The notes under the pieces: generated by a model
What the model was told of the DNA's origin: nothing
What the model saw: only the letters and a program-made list of their open reading frames with translations
Database searches by the model: none
Made by a program: the position numbers and the translations under genes
NCBI GenBank assembly: GCA_934481515.1
Contig: CAKSPO010000007.1
Span: forward strand, 1-63,829
Reading direction: 5' to 3'
Origin: an uncultured Eubacteriales bacterium
GTDB taxonomy: Bacteria > Bacillota > Clostridia > Oscillospirales > CAG-272
DNA: 63,829 nucleotides
In this document: piece by piece, positions 43,730 to 52,164 of the stretch
How the letters are laid out: every line of letters begins with the position of its first letter
Position numbering within the stretch: the first letter of the stretch is position 1

Positions 43730-44400
43730 TCCAACATATACCCCACACTGCGTACTGTTCTGATCTCGGCACCGGAGCCATGAATCAGGCGGCGTACCTG
43801 CGCGATGTGCAGATCCAGCGTCCGCGTTTCTCCATAGTTTTCTCCCCACACGGTATCCAGAAGCCGGTCCCGCGAGAGCACCGTTCCGCGGTTCCGGAGC
43901 AATACCTTCAAAAGCTCGTATTCCTTCGCCGTTGCGGAAACCGCCGCACCGTTGACCTGAATTTCGTGCCGGCTCTCGTCCAGCACAAGCCCGCGGCAGA
44001 CATAGCGGTGAACCTCTGCCGACGGTGTGCTCCGCCGCAGGTTCGCACGGATGCGTGCAATCAACTCCAGAACCCCGAACGGTTTTGCAAGATAGTCGTC
44101 GGCGCCGAGGTTCAGCCCTTTCACCTTGTCGATCTCGCTTCCCTTTGCGGAAACCATAATTACGGGAAAATCCGCTCCTTCCTGCCGCCGCAGACGCTCA
44201 AGGATCTCATAACCGTCCATTCCGTCCAGCATAATGTCCAGAAGAAGCAGATCCGGCTTTTCCTTCCGTACCGCATCCAGAAGAGACTGCCCGTCCGGAA
44301 AACAAACCGCCTCAAAACCTGCATCCTCCAGAGCATACCTGTACAGCTCCCGGATGGCTTCCTCGTCGTCCACTGCGTAAACCCGTTGTTTCCCGTCCAT
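43726..44400 (-). CDS. phoB: phosphate response regulator PhoB/PhoP
   Basis: A 224-residue OmpR-family regulator. The receiver has phosphorylatable Asp in LLLDIMLDGMDG and the conserved Lys in YLAKPFG. The C-terminal winged helix ends in VRSVGYMLE. It sits between phoU and phoR. Three 11-bp-spaced repeats upstream of pstS are its likely targets. Confidence 0.92.
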   Translation of the reverse strand: MDGKQRVYAVDDEEAIRELYRYALEDAGFEAVCFPDGQSLLDAVRKEKPDLLLLDIMLDGMDGYEILERLRRQEGADFPVIMVSAKGSEIDKVKGLNLGADDYLAKPFGVLELIARIRANLRRSTPSAEVHRYVCRGLVLDESRHEIQVNGAAVSATAKEYELLKVLLRNRGTVLSRDRLLDTVWGENYGETRTLDLHIAQVRRLIHGSGAEIRTVRSVGYMLE

Positions 44401-44412
44401 TTCCGTCTCCTC

Positions 44413-45066
44413 TCAGCCGATTTTGTGATACCCCGTTACTGCATATTCGACCCATTCGCCGATGTTCACCGCGTGGTCGCCGATCCGCTCCAGATACTTT
44501 GCGATCATCATAAACAGAATCGCCTGATCGGCGTTTTCCGGGTTCTCACGGATCAGCCCGATCAGATCCCGCTTGACCGTTTCAAACAGCTCATCCACCC
44601 GGTCGTCCCGCCGATCCAGACCGCGTGCCGTTTCCAGATCCCGGTTGATATAGCTCTGTACGCCGTCCTTCACCATCGCCCCGGCAAGCTTCGCCATCTG
44701 CAGAATATGCTCCGGCTCCTTGATAAAAGCTTCCTTGCCGAACTGTAAAGAAATCTCCGAAATGTCCGCCGCCTGATCGGCAATCCGCTCCAGATCCGTA
44801 ATCATCTTCAGCGCCGCAGAAACATCCCGGAAGTCGCTTGCCACAGGACGCTCCATTAAAAGAATCTTGAGGCAGTCCTGCTCAATCTCCCGCTCGGTGT
44901 TGTCAATGTTCTTGTCCTCGTCCATAACCTCATGGGCAAGCTCCGCATCCCGCATCTGCAACGCCGTCACCGATTTTTCAATGGCGAGCTCGGTGGCATG
45001 GCACATCCCGATCAGCTTGGTAAACACCCGCGAGAGTTCCGACTCATATTTGCTTCTGATACTCAT
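44413..45066 (-). CDS. phoU: phosphate transport regulator PhoU
   Basis: A 217-residue protein of two three-helix bundle repeats, each with metal-binding acidic signatures (EREIEQDCLKIL, ITDLERIADQA and later YLERIGDHAVNI). PhoU links the Pst transporter to PhoR and blocks signalling in high phosphate. ATG at 45066 is preferred; the frame starts earlier at a TTG. Confidence 0.93.
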   Translation of the reverse strand: MSIRSKYESELSRVFTKLIGMCHATELAIEKSVTALQMRDAELAHEVMDEDKNIDNTEREIEQDCLKILLMERPVASDFRDVSAALKMITDLERIADQAADISEISLQFGKEAFIKEPEHILQMAKLAGAMVKDGVQSYINRDLETARGLDRRDDRVDELFETVKRDLIGLIRENPENADQAILFMMIAKYLERIGDHAVNIGEWVEYAVTGYHKIG

Positions 45067-45101
45067 TATAACATATTCTCCTTCTTTTTGCAATCCCGCA
45101 A

Positions 45102-45872
45102 TCAGCCGAATCTTCCTGAAATGTAATTTTCCGTCCGCGGATCACGCGGCGTGGAAAAAATCTGCTCCGTGTCACCGTACTCCACCAGCTCTCCGAGAAG
45201 GAAGAATGCCGTACGGTCGGAAATCCGCGTTGCCTGCTGCATGTTGTGCGTCACAATCACCACGGTCATATCCCTTTTCAGCTCTTCCATCAATTCTTCA
45301 ATCTTTCCCGTGGAGATCGGATCCAGTGCCGAGGTCGGCTCATCCATCAGAAGCACCGCAGGCTCCGCCGCAAGCGCCCTGGCAATGCAAAGCCGCTGCT
45401 GCTGACCTCCACTCATTCCGAGCGCACTGCGGCGCAGCCGATCCTTGACCTCCTCCCAGATGCCTGCCCGGCGGAGCGAACGCTCCACAATCTCATCCAG
45501 CTCCGCTTTTTTTCTCACACCGAAGGTTTTGGGGGCAAATGCAATGTTCTCGTAAATGCTCATCGGGAACGGATTCGGCTTCTGGAATACCATTCCGACC
45601 TGCTTGCGAAGCAACGTCACATCCGTTTCCTTCGCAAAAATATTCGTCCCGCCAATCCGGTAGCTTCCCGTAATCCGGCATCCCGGAACCAGATCGTTCA
45701 TCCGGTTGAAAATTTTCAGAAACGTGGACTTTCCGCATCCGGAAGGACCGATCAGCGCCGTAATTTCCTTTTCCGGGAAATCCGCATTGATATTCTTCAG
45801 CGCGTGAAATTCTCCGTACCACAGATTGCAGTCCCGTACCGAAATTTCCGTGCTTTTGCTTTCTTCGCTCAT
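45102..45872 (-). CDS. pstB: phosphate ABC transporter ATP-binding protein PstB
   Basis: A 256-residue ATPase with Walker A GPSGCGKST, signature MSGGQQQR, Walker B LLMDEPTSALD and the switch histidine in THNM. It powers phosphate import with PstA and PstC. ATG at 45872 overlaps pstA by four bases and has GGGAGGACAGTT. The open frame extends far upstream but lacks support. Confidence 0.96.
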   Translation of the reverse strand: MSEESKSTEISVRDCNLWYGEFHALKNINADFPEKEITALIGPSGCGKSTFLKIFNRMNDLVPGCRITGSYRIGGTNIFAKETDVTLLRKQVGMVFQKPNPFPMSIYENIAFAPKTFGVRKKAELDEIVERSLRRAGIWEEVKDRLRRSALGMSGGQQQRLCIARALAAEPAVLLMDEPTSALDPISTGKIEELMEELKRDMTVVIVTHNMQQATRISDRTAFFLLGELVEYGDTEQIFSTPRDPRTENYISGRFG

Positions 45873-46726
45873 AACTGTCCTCCCGCTTTCTTCTTCATGA
45901 CCTTTCCGATCCTGCCGGCAAGAAAATTGATTGCCAACACCAGCGCCAGCAGAACCACCGAGGTCGCCGCCGCCTGCGCAGGATAGCCGTAAGAGTAAAA
46001 ATAATAGATATCCAGAGCCAGACTGGTACCCGGAGAGAACAGCCCGCCCGGTACCCGATCCACCACCATTCCGACGGTCAGAATCAGAACCGCGCTCTCG
46101 GAAACGACCCGGCCGACTGCCAGAATCACCGCCGTCACGATTCCTCCCGACGCCGCCGGAAGCACGATCCGGAACACCGTCCGGACCTTTCCGGCACCCA
46201 GCGCATAAGCGCCCTCCCGGAAAGAAACCGGAACCGCCAGAATGCTCTCCTCCACCGACCGGACAATCCCCGGCAGAATCATCACGGCAAGCGTAATTCC
46301 GCCGCCCAGCATCGTATACCGCCATCCGAGCGCGACCACAAAGACCAGATACCCGAAAAGACCGTACACAATACTCGGAATTCCCGCCAGCGTCTCGGTT
46401 GCCACCCGGATGATCCGAACCGCAATCCCGTTGCGGTTGGCATATTCCGTCAGAAATACCGCACTTGCCACCCCGAGCGGAACCGCAATCAGACCCGCAA
46501 TCAGAACCAGCTCCAGCGTCCCGACGATGGCAGGAAAAATAGAAGGTGCCGTACTTTCATATTCGCCGAAGAGCAGATGATAGGAAAGCTCCCCCGCTCC
46601 GTCCGCAATCACCGTCACAACAATGAGCACCAATACCGCAACAGATACCACCGTCATTCCGACGGCAACATAACGCAACCCGGAGAAAAACCTGCGGGAA
46701 AGCGTCTTTTTTGGTTTATTTTGCAT
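45869..46726 (-). CDS. pstA: phosphate ABC transporter permease PstA
   Basis: A 285-residue permease with six membrane helices and the EAA-type loop (AYALGAGKVRTVFRIVLPAA) that contacts PstB. Overlaps pstC by 11 bases and pstB by four. Full length and typical. Confidence 0.95.
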   Translation of the reverse strand: MQNKPKKTLSRRFFSGLRYVAVGMTVVSVAVLVLIVVTVIADGAGELSYHLLFGEYESTAPSIFPAIVGTLELVLIAGLIAVPLGVASAVFLTEYANRNGIAVRIIRVATETLAGIPSIVYGLFGYLVFVVALGWRYTMLGGGITLAVMILPGIVRSVEESILAVPVSFREGAYALGAGKVRTVFRIVLPAASGGIVTAVILAVGRVVSESAVLILTVGMVVDRVPGGLFSPGTSLALDIYYFYSYGYPAQAAATSVVLLALVLAINFLAGRIGKVMKKKAGGQL

Positions 46727-47648
46727 TCCGCCGCCCCCTCTGTTTTCCGTCTCCGTCCGGCTCCCGCTTCAGAAGTGAGAAACTGACATTCAGAAGCAGA
46801 GCAAACACAAACAACACCACACCGGAAGCAATCAGCGCCTTCTGCGGATCTCCCTTCAGCTCCATCGCGCCGAGCGCAATGTTTGCAGTCAGCGTCCGCA
46901 CACTCTGGAAGAGGCTGTGCGGCATCTCCGGGCTGTTTCCGATGACCATAATCACCGCCATCGTCTCCCCGAGCGCCCGCCCGGTCGCCAGCACCACACC
47001 TGCCATAATTCCGCTCTTTGCGGCAGGAAGCATAATCCGGAAGGTTGCCTCCTCCCGCGTCGCACCAAGCGCCAGAGCTCCCTCGTAATAGCTTTCCGGA
47101 ACCGCCTGCATCGCGTCCAGACTCACACTGACCACCGTGGGAAGAATCATGATTCCCAGCACCAGCGCGGCGGAGAAGATTCCGTAACCAACGCCGCTCG
47201 GAGAGAGATAATCCCGCACGAACGGAACAATCACGGATACGCCGAACAGACCGAAAATGACCGACGGAATGCCTGCAAGCAGGTTGATCAGATGCCGCAC
47301 CGGGGATGCCAGCCTCGAAGGGCAGAACCGATAAAGGCAGACCGCCGTAAAAATACCGACCAACACCCCGATGAGCACCGCAAGCGCCGTCACATACAGC
47401 GTCGCGACAATCATCGGAAGAATTCCGTAAGAAGGCGGCTCCTCCAGCGGTGCCCACACCTTACCGAACAGAAAGTTTCCGGCGCCTTCCTTTGCAATGA
47501 AAGGAAGACCATTGGCAAACAGAAAAACCGTAATGGTCAGAAGTGCCGCAATGGAGAAAAGCGCAGAGAGCAAAAATCCCACCCTTGCGCCTCTCTCCGA
47601 GAGCTTTGAGAAGCATCTGCGGCGACTCATATTCCCGTCTATCATCAT
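46716..47648 (-). CDS. pstC: phosphate ABC transporter permease PstC
   Basis: A 310-residue permease with six membrane helices and the cytoplasmic EAA loop ALALGATREEATFRIMLPAA. ATG at 47648 follows GGAGAAG seven bases upstream, four bases behind the pstS stop. Partner of PstA. Confidence 0.95.
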   Translation of the reverse strand: MMIDGNMSRRRCFSKLSERGARVGFLLSALFSIAALLTITVFLFANGLPFIAKEGAGNFLFGKVWAPLEEPPSYGILPMIVATLYVTALAVLIGVLVGIFTAVCLYRFCPSRLASPVRHLINLLAGIPSVIFGLFGVSVIVPFVRDYLSPSGVGYGIFSAALVLGIMILPTVVSVSLDAMQAVPESYYEGALALGATREEATFRIMLPAAKSGIMAGVVLATGRALGETMAVIMVIGNSPEMPHSLFQSVRTLTANIALGAMELKGDPQKALIASGVVLFVFALLLNVSFSLLKREPDGDGKQRGRRNAK

Positions 47649-47652
47649 CTCA

Positions 47653-48546
47653 TCACTTCTCCGCGTCTGCCCATGTTTTCACAGCAGCGTCGCCCGCGTC
47701 CACATTATAGATGTTTTTCAGTGTGGCAAGCGAAATGTTCTCGATCGGGTTCTTCGGATTGACAATGATTGCAATGCCATCCTTCGCTACCTCATAGACC
47801 TTGCACCCCGGTGCCTTTTCCTCATGAAAGACTTCAGAGATCATACCGAAATCGCTGACCTTGTTGGAAGCGTTCGTATAGCCGACACCGCTTCCGCCGC
47901 CCTGAACGATCACTTCAACATTCGGCTGAAGCGTATGGAACTTTTTTGCCAGCTCCAGCATCAGCGGCTGCAACGAGGTGCTTCCGGAGATATTGATGGT
48001 TCCGGATAGCTCCGCATTCACAGTGTACTTTTCCGCGTTGTCAATCAGAGCGATGTAGCCCTGATCCTTGATCATCGACTGCGCCGTATCACTCTTCAGG
48101 AAGGCAAGATATGCTGTGCAGAGTGCGTCATTTTCCTTTTCCGGCTGATACACCACCTGCAAAGGTCTCGAAATTTTATAGGTACCGTTCTTGATGTTCT
48201 CCACGGTCGCTTCCACACCGTCCACCTTCAGCTTCTTGACGTCCGAGGTCACATAGCCGAGACTGTCGTAAGCAATGGCAAGCGGGTTGGAACGCACCTC
48301 CGCAAGAGCCGCGGCGGTACCGGAAGCAACCACCACACCGGAAACATCTTTCTTTCCCTTCAGTCCAAGCAGTTCCATGAACGCGGACTTGGTTCCGCTT
48401 CCGTCCTCACGCGCCACCACACTGATGTTCTTCGTGTTGTCAAATTCCGACGACTTGCAGGACATTGCAAACATCGCGCTCAGTGCCATCAGGAGTGCCA
48501 GCAAAAGCGCCCACGTCGATTTTACCGTTCTTTTTGTCTGTTTCAT
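47653..48546 (-). CDS. pstS: phosphate-binding lipoprotein PstS, circularly permuted order
   Basis: A 297-residue solute-binding lipoprotein (signal to about residue 29, Cys30). The segment order is unusual: VAREDGSGT (46-52) and SNPLAIAYDSLGYV (86-99), which normally lie in the second half of PstS, come first. The normally N-terminal GSTSLQP (188-194), QGGGSGVG (215-222) and DGIAIIVNPKN (256-266) come last. The result looks like a circular permutation of the periplasmic-binding fold; I recall similar arrangements in other gut Clostridia. It binds phosphate and delivers it to PstCAB. First gene of the operon. Confidence 0.88.
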   Translation of the reverse strand: MKQTKRTVKSTWALLLALLMALSAMFAMSCKSSEFDNTKNISVVAREDGSGTKSAFMELLGLKGKKDVSGVVVASGTAAALAEVRSNPLAIAYDSLGYVTSDVKKLKVDGVEATVENIKNGTYKISRPLQVVYQPEKENDALCTAYLAFLKSDTAQSMIKDQGYIALIDNAEKYTVNAELSGTINISGSTSLQPLMLELAKKFHTLQPNVEVIVQGGGSGVGYTNASNKVSDFGMISEVFHEEKAPGCKVYEVAKDGIAIIVNPKNPIENISLATLKNIYNVDAGDAAVKTWADAEK

Positions 48547-48578
48547 TTTTTATTTCTCCTTTTCTTAGGTTCGCCAAC

Positions 48579-48644
48579 AGTATAACGCTTTTTGCCGTGC
48601 ATTACCTCCCGTTTTCTGTCAGACATTTGTAAGGCTTTTGTAAG
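48579..48644 (-). promoter_or_regulatory. pst promoter with three Pho boxes
   Basis: Reverse strand CTTACA, CTTACA and CTGACA repeat at exactly 11-bp period (top-strand 48617-48644), the spacing of PhoB/PhoP boxes. A TATACT lies downstream at 48579-48584 with no good -35, as expected for an activated promoter. Confidence 0.75.
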
Positions 48645-48717
48645 GTTGCAAAAAAGCGGAAATTTCCCAATGGTCTTCCCAATTTGTGAACAAAATTAAA
48701 ACAATCCCTTCCCGCGC

Positions 48718-48745
48718 TTGACAAACCTCCGTTTCGCGATATAAT
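48718..48745 (+). promoter_or_regulatory. promoter of chorismate/phenylalanine operon
   Basis: TTGACA (48718-48723), 16 bases, TATAAT (48740-48745). Divergent from the pst promoter. Confidence 0.85.
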
Positions 48746-48752
48746 AAATTTA

Positions 48753-48892
48753 ATTGTAGTATTTTTCCGGGAGGCGGGAATATACAGAGCGGAAACAAAC
48801 CATCCCCCGTAAACTCCACCCCTTCCCGCTTCCCCTTTGACCGAAGGAAGGTACCGAGCGATTTCCTCTCCGGAAACCGCTTTTTGTTTTTT
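48753..48892 (+). promoter_or_regulatory. structured leader with intrinsic terminator (attenuator) of aro operon
   Basis: GGGAGGCGGGAA (48769-48780) can pair with TTCCCGCTTCCC (48823-48834), 12 pairs with one G-U. Further on, AGCG-TTTCC (48857-48866) pairs with GGAAA-CGCT (48872-48881) and runs into TTTTTGTTTTTT. A terminator before the first gene implies attenuation by amino acid or tRNA level. The GGAAGGTACCG element at 48848 recalls, but does not match, a T-box. No leader peptide with Phe codons was found. Confidence 0.65.
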
Positions 48893-48944
48893 CTTTTTCA
48901 AAAAGGAAGGAACCAATCAAAAAACGAAAAGGAGAACCTCTGTG

Positions 48945-50042
48945 ATGCATCCGCTGGAACAAAGCCGAAAAGAAATCGACCGGATTGATGCCGAAATGGC
49001 AAAGCTGTTTGAGCGCCGGATGGAAGCCTCCCGGGAAATTGCCGCGTATAAAAAGGAGCACGCACTCCCCATCTCGGATCCGGAACGGGAAGCAAAGGTT
49101 CTGGAAGCGGGATGCAGCCGCATCTCCGACCCGCTTCTGCGGGAATACTACGCCGCCTTTCTGCGGGATACCATGAAGACCTCCCGCGCCTACCAGTCCC
49201 GCCTTTGCGAAGGAATCCGGGTCGTCTACAGCGGAGAAACAGGTGCATTCGCTTCCGCCGCCGCGCAGAAAGCATTTCCGAAAGTCTCTCCCTTCGCCGG
49301 CGGAGACTTTGCCGCGGTTTACCGCTCGGTCGAGGACGGCACCTACGACTGCGCCGTCCTCCCGCTGGAAAACAGCTATGCCGGTGAGGTCGGAGCCGTC
49401 ATGGATCTGATCTTCTCCGGCAGTCTCTACGTCAACAGAATCATCGAACTTGCGGTGGAACACTGCCTGCTCTCCGTTCCGGGCGCTACGACCGATACCA
49501 TAAAGACCGTCGTCAGTCACCCGCAGGCGCTGGAGCAGTGCGCGGAATTTCTCCGCCGGCACGGAATGCAGGAGATTCCCTACTCCAATACGGCACTCGC
49601 CGCCGGGTATGTCGCGGAGCAAAAAGACCCGACCGTCGCCGCCATCGCTTCCCGGGAATGCGCCGACCGTTTCGGACTGGAGATTCTGGAAAGCAGCGTC
49701 CAGACCGCCCGCACCAACACCACCCGTTTCGCGGTTCTGAGCCGTGCACAACAGCTTCCCCCCGCCGGGGAGAGCGGAAGCGGGAACTACTTTCTGCTGG
49801 TATTCAGCACCCGGAACGAAGCCGGCGCGCTTGCACAGACCCTTGACATCATCGGTGCCCATCACTACAATCTCCGGAGCCTGCGGAGCCGTCCGATGAA
49901 GGAACTGATCTGGAGTTATTATTTCTTCGCCGAAGCGGAAGGAAATATCAATACCCGGAACGGTCAGGAAATGCTGCGGGAGCTTTCCGCCCTCTGCGAC
50001 CGGCTCAAACTCGCCGGCACCTATAAAGGAGAAGAAAGATGA
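48945..50042 (+). CDS. pheA: bifunctional chorismate mutase / prephenate dehydratase
   Basis: A 365-residue P-protein. Residues about 1-85 are an AroQ-type chorismate mutase (RKEIDRIDAEMAKLFERR). Residues about 92-275 are prephenate dehydratase with TNTTRF near residue 262. The C-terminal ACT domain (about 285-360) holds the phenylalanine-binding region; the ESRP motif reads RSRP here, so feedback sensitivity may differ. It commits chorismate to phenylalanine. ATG at 48945 (after GTG) follows AAAAGGAGA. First gene of the operon, overlapping aroB by four bases. Confidence 0.93.
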   Translation: MHPLEQSRKEIDRIDAEMAKLFERRMEASREIAAYKKEHALPISDPEREAKVLEAGCSRISDPLLREYYAAFLRDTMKTSRAYQSRLCEGIRVVYSGETGAFASAAAQKAFPKVSPFAGGDFAAVYRSVEDGTYDCAVLPLENSYAGEVGAVMDLIFSGSLYVNRIIELAVEHCLLSVPGATTDTIKTVVSHPQALEQCAEFLRRHGMQEIPYSNTALAAGYVAEQKDPTVAAIASRECADRFGLEILESSVQTARTNTTRFAVLSRAQQLPPAGESGSGNYFLLVFSTRNEAGALAQTLDIIGAHHYNLRSLRSRPMKELIWSYYFFAEAEGNINTRNGQEMLRELSALCDRLKLAGTYKGEER

Positions 50043-51046
50043 ACCTTTCCGTTGCCTGCGGTAGCAGTTCCTATCCCGTTTATCTGGAGCGCGGCATCCT
50101 GTCCCGCGCGACCGGAATTCTTTCAAAAAGCGGAAAATCCCTGATCGTCACAGACGACGGCGTGCCCGTAAAATATGTTCGGAGTATCGCCGCGGCATGT
50201 GCCGATCCAACCGTTCTCACGCTCCCGCACGGAGAAAAGACCAAAAATCCGGAATCCCTCTTCTCCCTGCTTTCCGCTCTTCTTTCGGGCGGATTCACCC
50301 GCTCCGACTGCGTCGTCGCCGTCGGGGGCGGCGTCATCGGCGACCTTGCCGGACTTGCCGCCGCACTTTATTTGCGGGGAATCGCGTTTTACAACGTCCC
50401 GACCACCCTGCTTGCCCAGGTGGACTCCTCCATCGGAGGAAAAACCGCCATCGACCTTGACGGCGTCAAGAATGCGGTCGGCGCTTTTTATCCGCCGCGT
50501 GCGGTGCTCATTGACCCGGAGGTGCTTTCCACATTGGAGCCGAGACAGTTCTCTGCCGGATATGCAGAGATCATCAAGGTCGCGGCAACCTCGGACGCGG
50601 AACTGTTTGAGCGTCTTGAGAACGCCGTCCCGACAAAAGAAGAGACCGACCATGCCATTCTCCGCGCCCTGCAGATCAAGCAGGACGTTGTGGAAAAGGA
50701 TCCCGCGGAAACGGGACTGCGCCGGGTGCTCAACTTCGGTCATACCGTCGGACACGCAATCGAGAGCCGGATGGACGGGAAATGGCTGCACGGCGAGTGC
50801 GTCGGAGTCGGAATGCTTCCGATGTGCACCCCGCCGGTGCGGGAGCGAATCCGGAAGCTGCTTGCAAAATACGGACTGCCGACAACCTGCGCAAGAAGTG
50901 CAAAAGACCTCCTTCCCCTGCTCTTCCACGACAAAAAAGCCGACGGAAACGGCATCGTCGCCGTCCTGGTCGAACAGGTCGGGAGCTATACCTTCTGCCG
51001 GATGACCCCGGAACAAATTGCGGAAAGGATCGGTGATGCCCTGTGA
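50039..51046 (+). CDS. aroB: 3-dehydroquinate synthase
   Basis: A 335-residue enzyme making 3-dehydroquinate from DAHP with NAD and a metal. GGGVIGDLAG, VPTTLLAQVDSSIGGK, and the metal ligands in GHTVGHAIE and WLHGECVGVGM are visible. Overlaps pheA and aroC by four bases each, so translation is coupled. Typical length. Confidence 0.95.
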   Translation: MNLSVACGSSSYPVYLERGILSRATGILSKSGKSLIVTDDGVPVKYVRSIAAACADPTVLTLPHGEKTKNPESLFSLLSALLSGGFTRSDCVVAVGGGVIGDLAGLAAALYLRGIAFYNVPTTLLAQVDSSIGGKTAIDLDGVKNAVGAFYPPRAVLIDPEVLSTLEPRQFSAGYAEIIKVAATSDAELFERLENAVPTKEETDHAILRALQIKQDVVEKDPAETGLRRVLNFGHTVGHAIESRMDGKWLHGECVGVGMLPMCTPPVRERIRKLLAKYGLPTTCARSAKDLLPLLFHDKKADGNGIVAVLVEQVGSYTFCRMTPEQIAERIGDAL

Positions 51047-52164
51047 AAAACACCTTCGGAAACGCGCTTACCCTCACACTGTTCGGCGAAAGCCACGGAG
51101 AAATGATCGGCGCGGTACTGGATGGGCTTTGCCCCGGACTTTCCGTGGAAAAAGAAGCGATAGACGCTTTTTTGCGGGTGCGCCGTCCCGCCTTTGCTAC
51201 CGACACGAAAAGGCAGGAAACCGACGAATACCGCATCGTCAGCGGTGTTTACCGCGGAAAGACCACCGGAACCCCACTCTGCATTCTCATCCCGAACCGC
51301 GACTGCCGCACAGAGGACTATGAAAAGCGGTACGGACAGGCACGTCCGTCGCACGCAGACTATACCGCATATTGCAAATATCACGGCTTTGAGGATCCGC
51401 GCGGCGGCGGGCACTTTTCCGGAAGAATCACCGCCGCACTGACCGCCGCCGGAGGCATTCTTGTCCCCGCACTGAACCGTCTCGGCATCACGCTGGGCAC
51501 TCATATCAAAAGCTGTGCGGGCATTTCCGACCGGGCATTTTCCGATGAGGAGCCGGATCTCGCCGCGCTCTGCAAAAGCCCCTTCCCCGTGCTGAATTCT
51601 GAGGTGGGGGTTGCCATGGAGCAAGCCATTCTTGCTGCACGGGAAAAGGGAAACAGCGTCGGCGGCATTACGGAAACCATGATCTCCGGCATCCCCGCCG
51701 GCATCGGGGAGCCGTGGTTTGACAGCGTGGAGGGGTTGCTTTCCCACGCGCTGTTCTCCGTCGGCGGCATCAAGGGCGTGGAATTCGGCGACGGGTTTGC
51801 CTTTGCCGCGTCGAGCGCCCCCGCCTGCAACGATGCTTTCCGGATGGAAAACGACAGAATCGTGACCGCAACCAATCACAACGGCGGCATCAACGGCGGC
51901 ATCACCAACGGAATGCCGGTGCTGTTCCGCTGTGCGGTCAAGCCGACCCCCTCCGTCGCCGCAAAGCAGGAGACCGTCGATTTTCTGAAAAAAGAGAATA
52001 CCGAAATTGCCGTGTCCGGCAGACATGACCCCGCCATCCTCCGCAGAATCTGCCCCGTCATCAACAGCGTGACGGCGCTGGTGCTCTGCGACCTTCTGAC
52101 CAGCCGGTGGGGGACCGACATCTTTCTCCGGGGGAGGGACGCGCTCCGATGGAATACGGACTGA
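51043..52164 (+). CDS. aroC: chorismate synthase
   Basis: A 373-residue enzyme making chorismate from EPSP with reduced FMN. GESHGEMIG near the start, RPSHADYT and DPRGGGHFSGR, and the late SGRHDPAILRR are conserved signatures. GTG start overlaps aroB by four bases. Overlaps aroE-aroK by 16 bases. Confidence 0.95.
   Translation: MKNTFGNALTLTLFGESHGEMIGAVLDGLCPGLSVEKEAIDAFLRVRRPAFATDTKRQETDEYRIVSGVYRGKTTGTPLCILIPNRDCRTEDYEKRYGQARPSHADYTAYCKYHGFEDPRGGGHFSGRITAALTAAGGILVPALNRLGITLGTHIKSCAGISDRAFSDEEPDLAALCKSPFPVLNSEVGVAMEQAILAAREKGNSVGGITETMISGIPAGIGEPWFDSVEGLLSHALFSVGGIKGVEFGDGFAFAASSAPACNDAFRMENDRIVTATNHNGGINGGITNGMPVLFRCAVKPTPSVAAKQETVDFLKKENTEIAVSGRHDPAILRRICPVINSVTALVLCDLLTSRWGTDIFLRGRDALRWNTD

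Noticed and set aside
45873..46325. N-terminal extension of pstB
   Set aside because: Open only because pstA is read in another frame; Gly/Arg-rich and without RBS.
48753..48892. T-box riboswitch before pheA
   Set aside because: No clear AGGGTGGNACCGCG box, specifier loop or adequate stem I; kept only as a generic attenuator.
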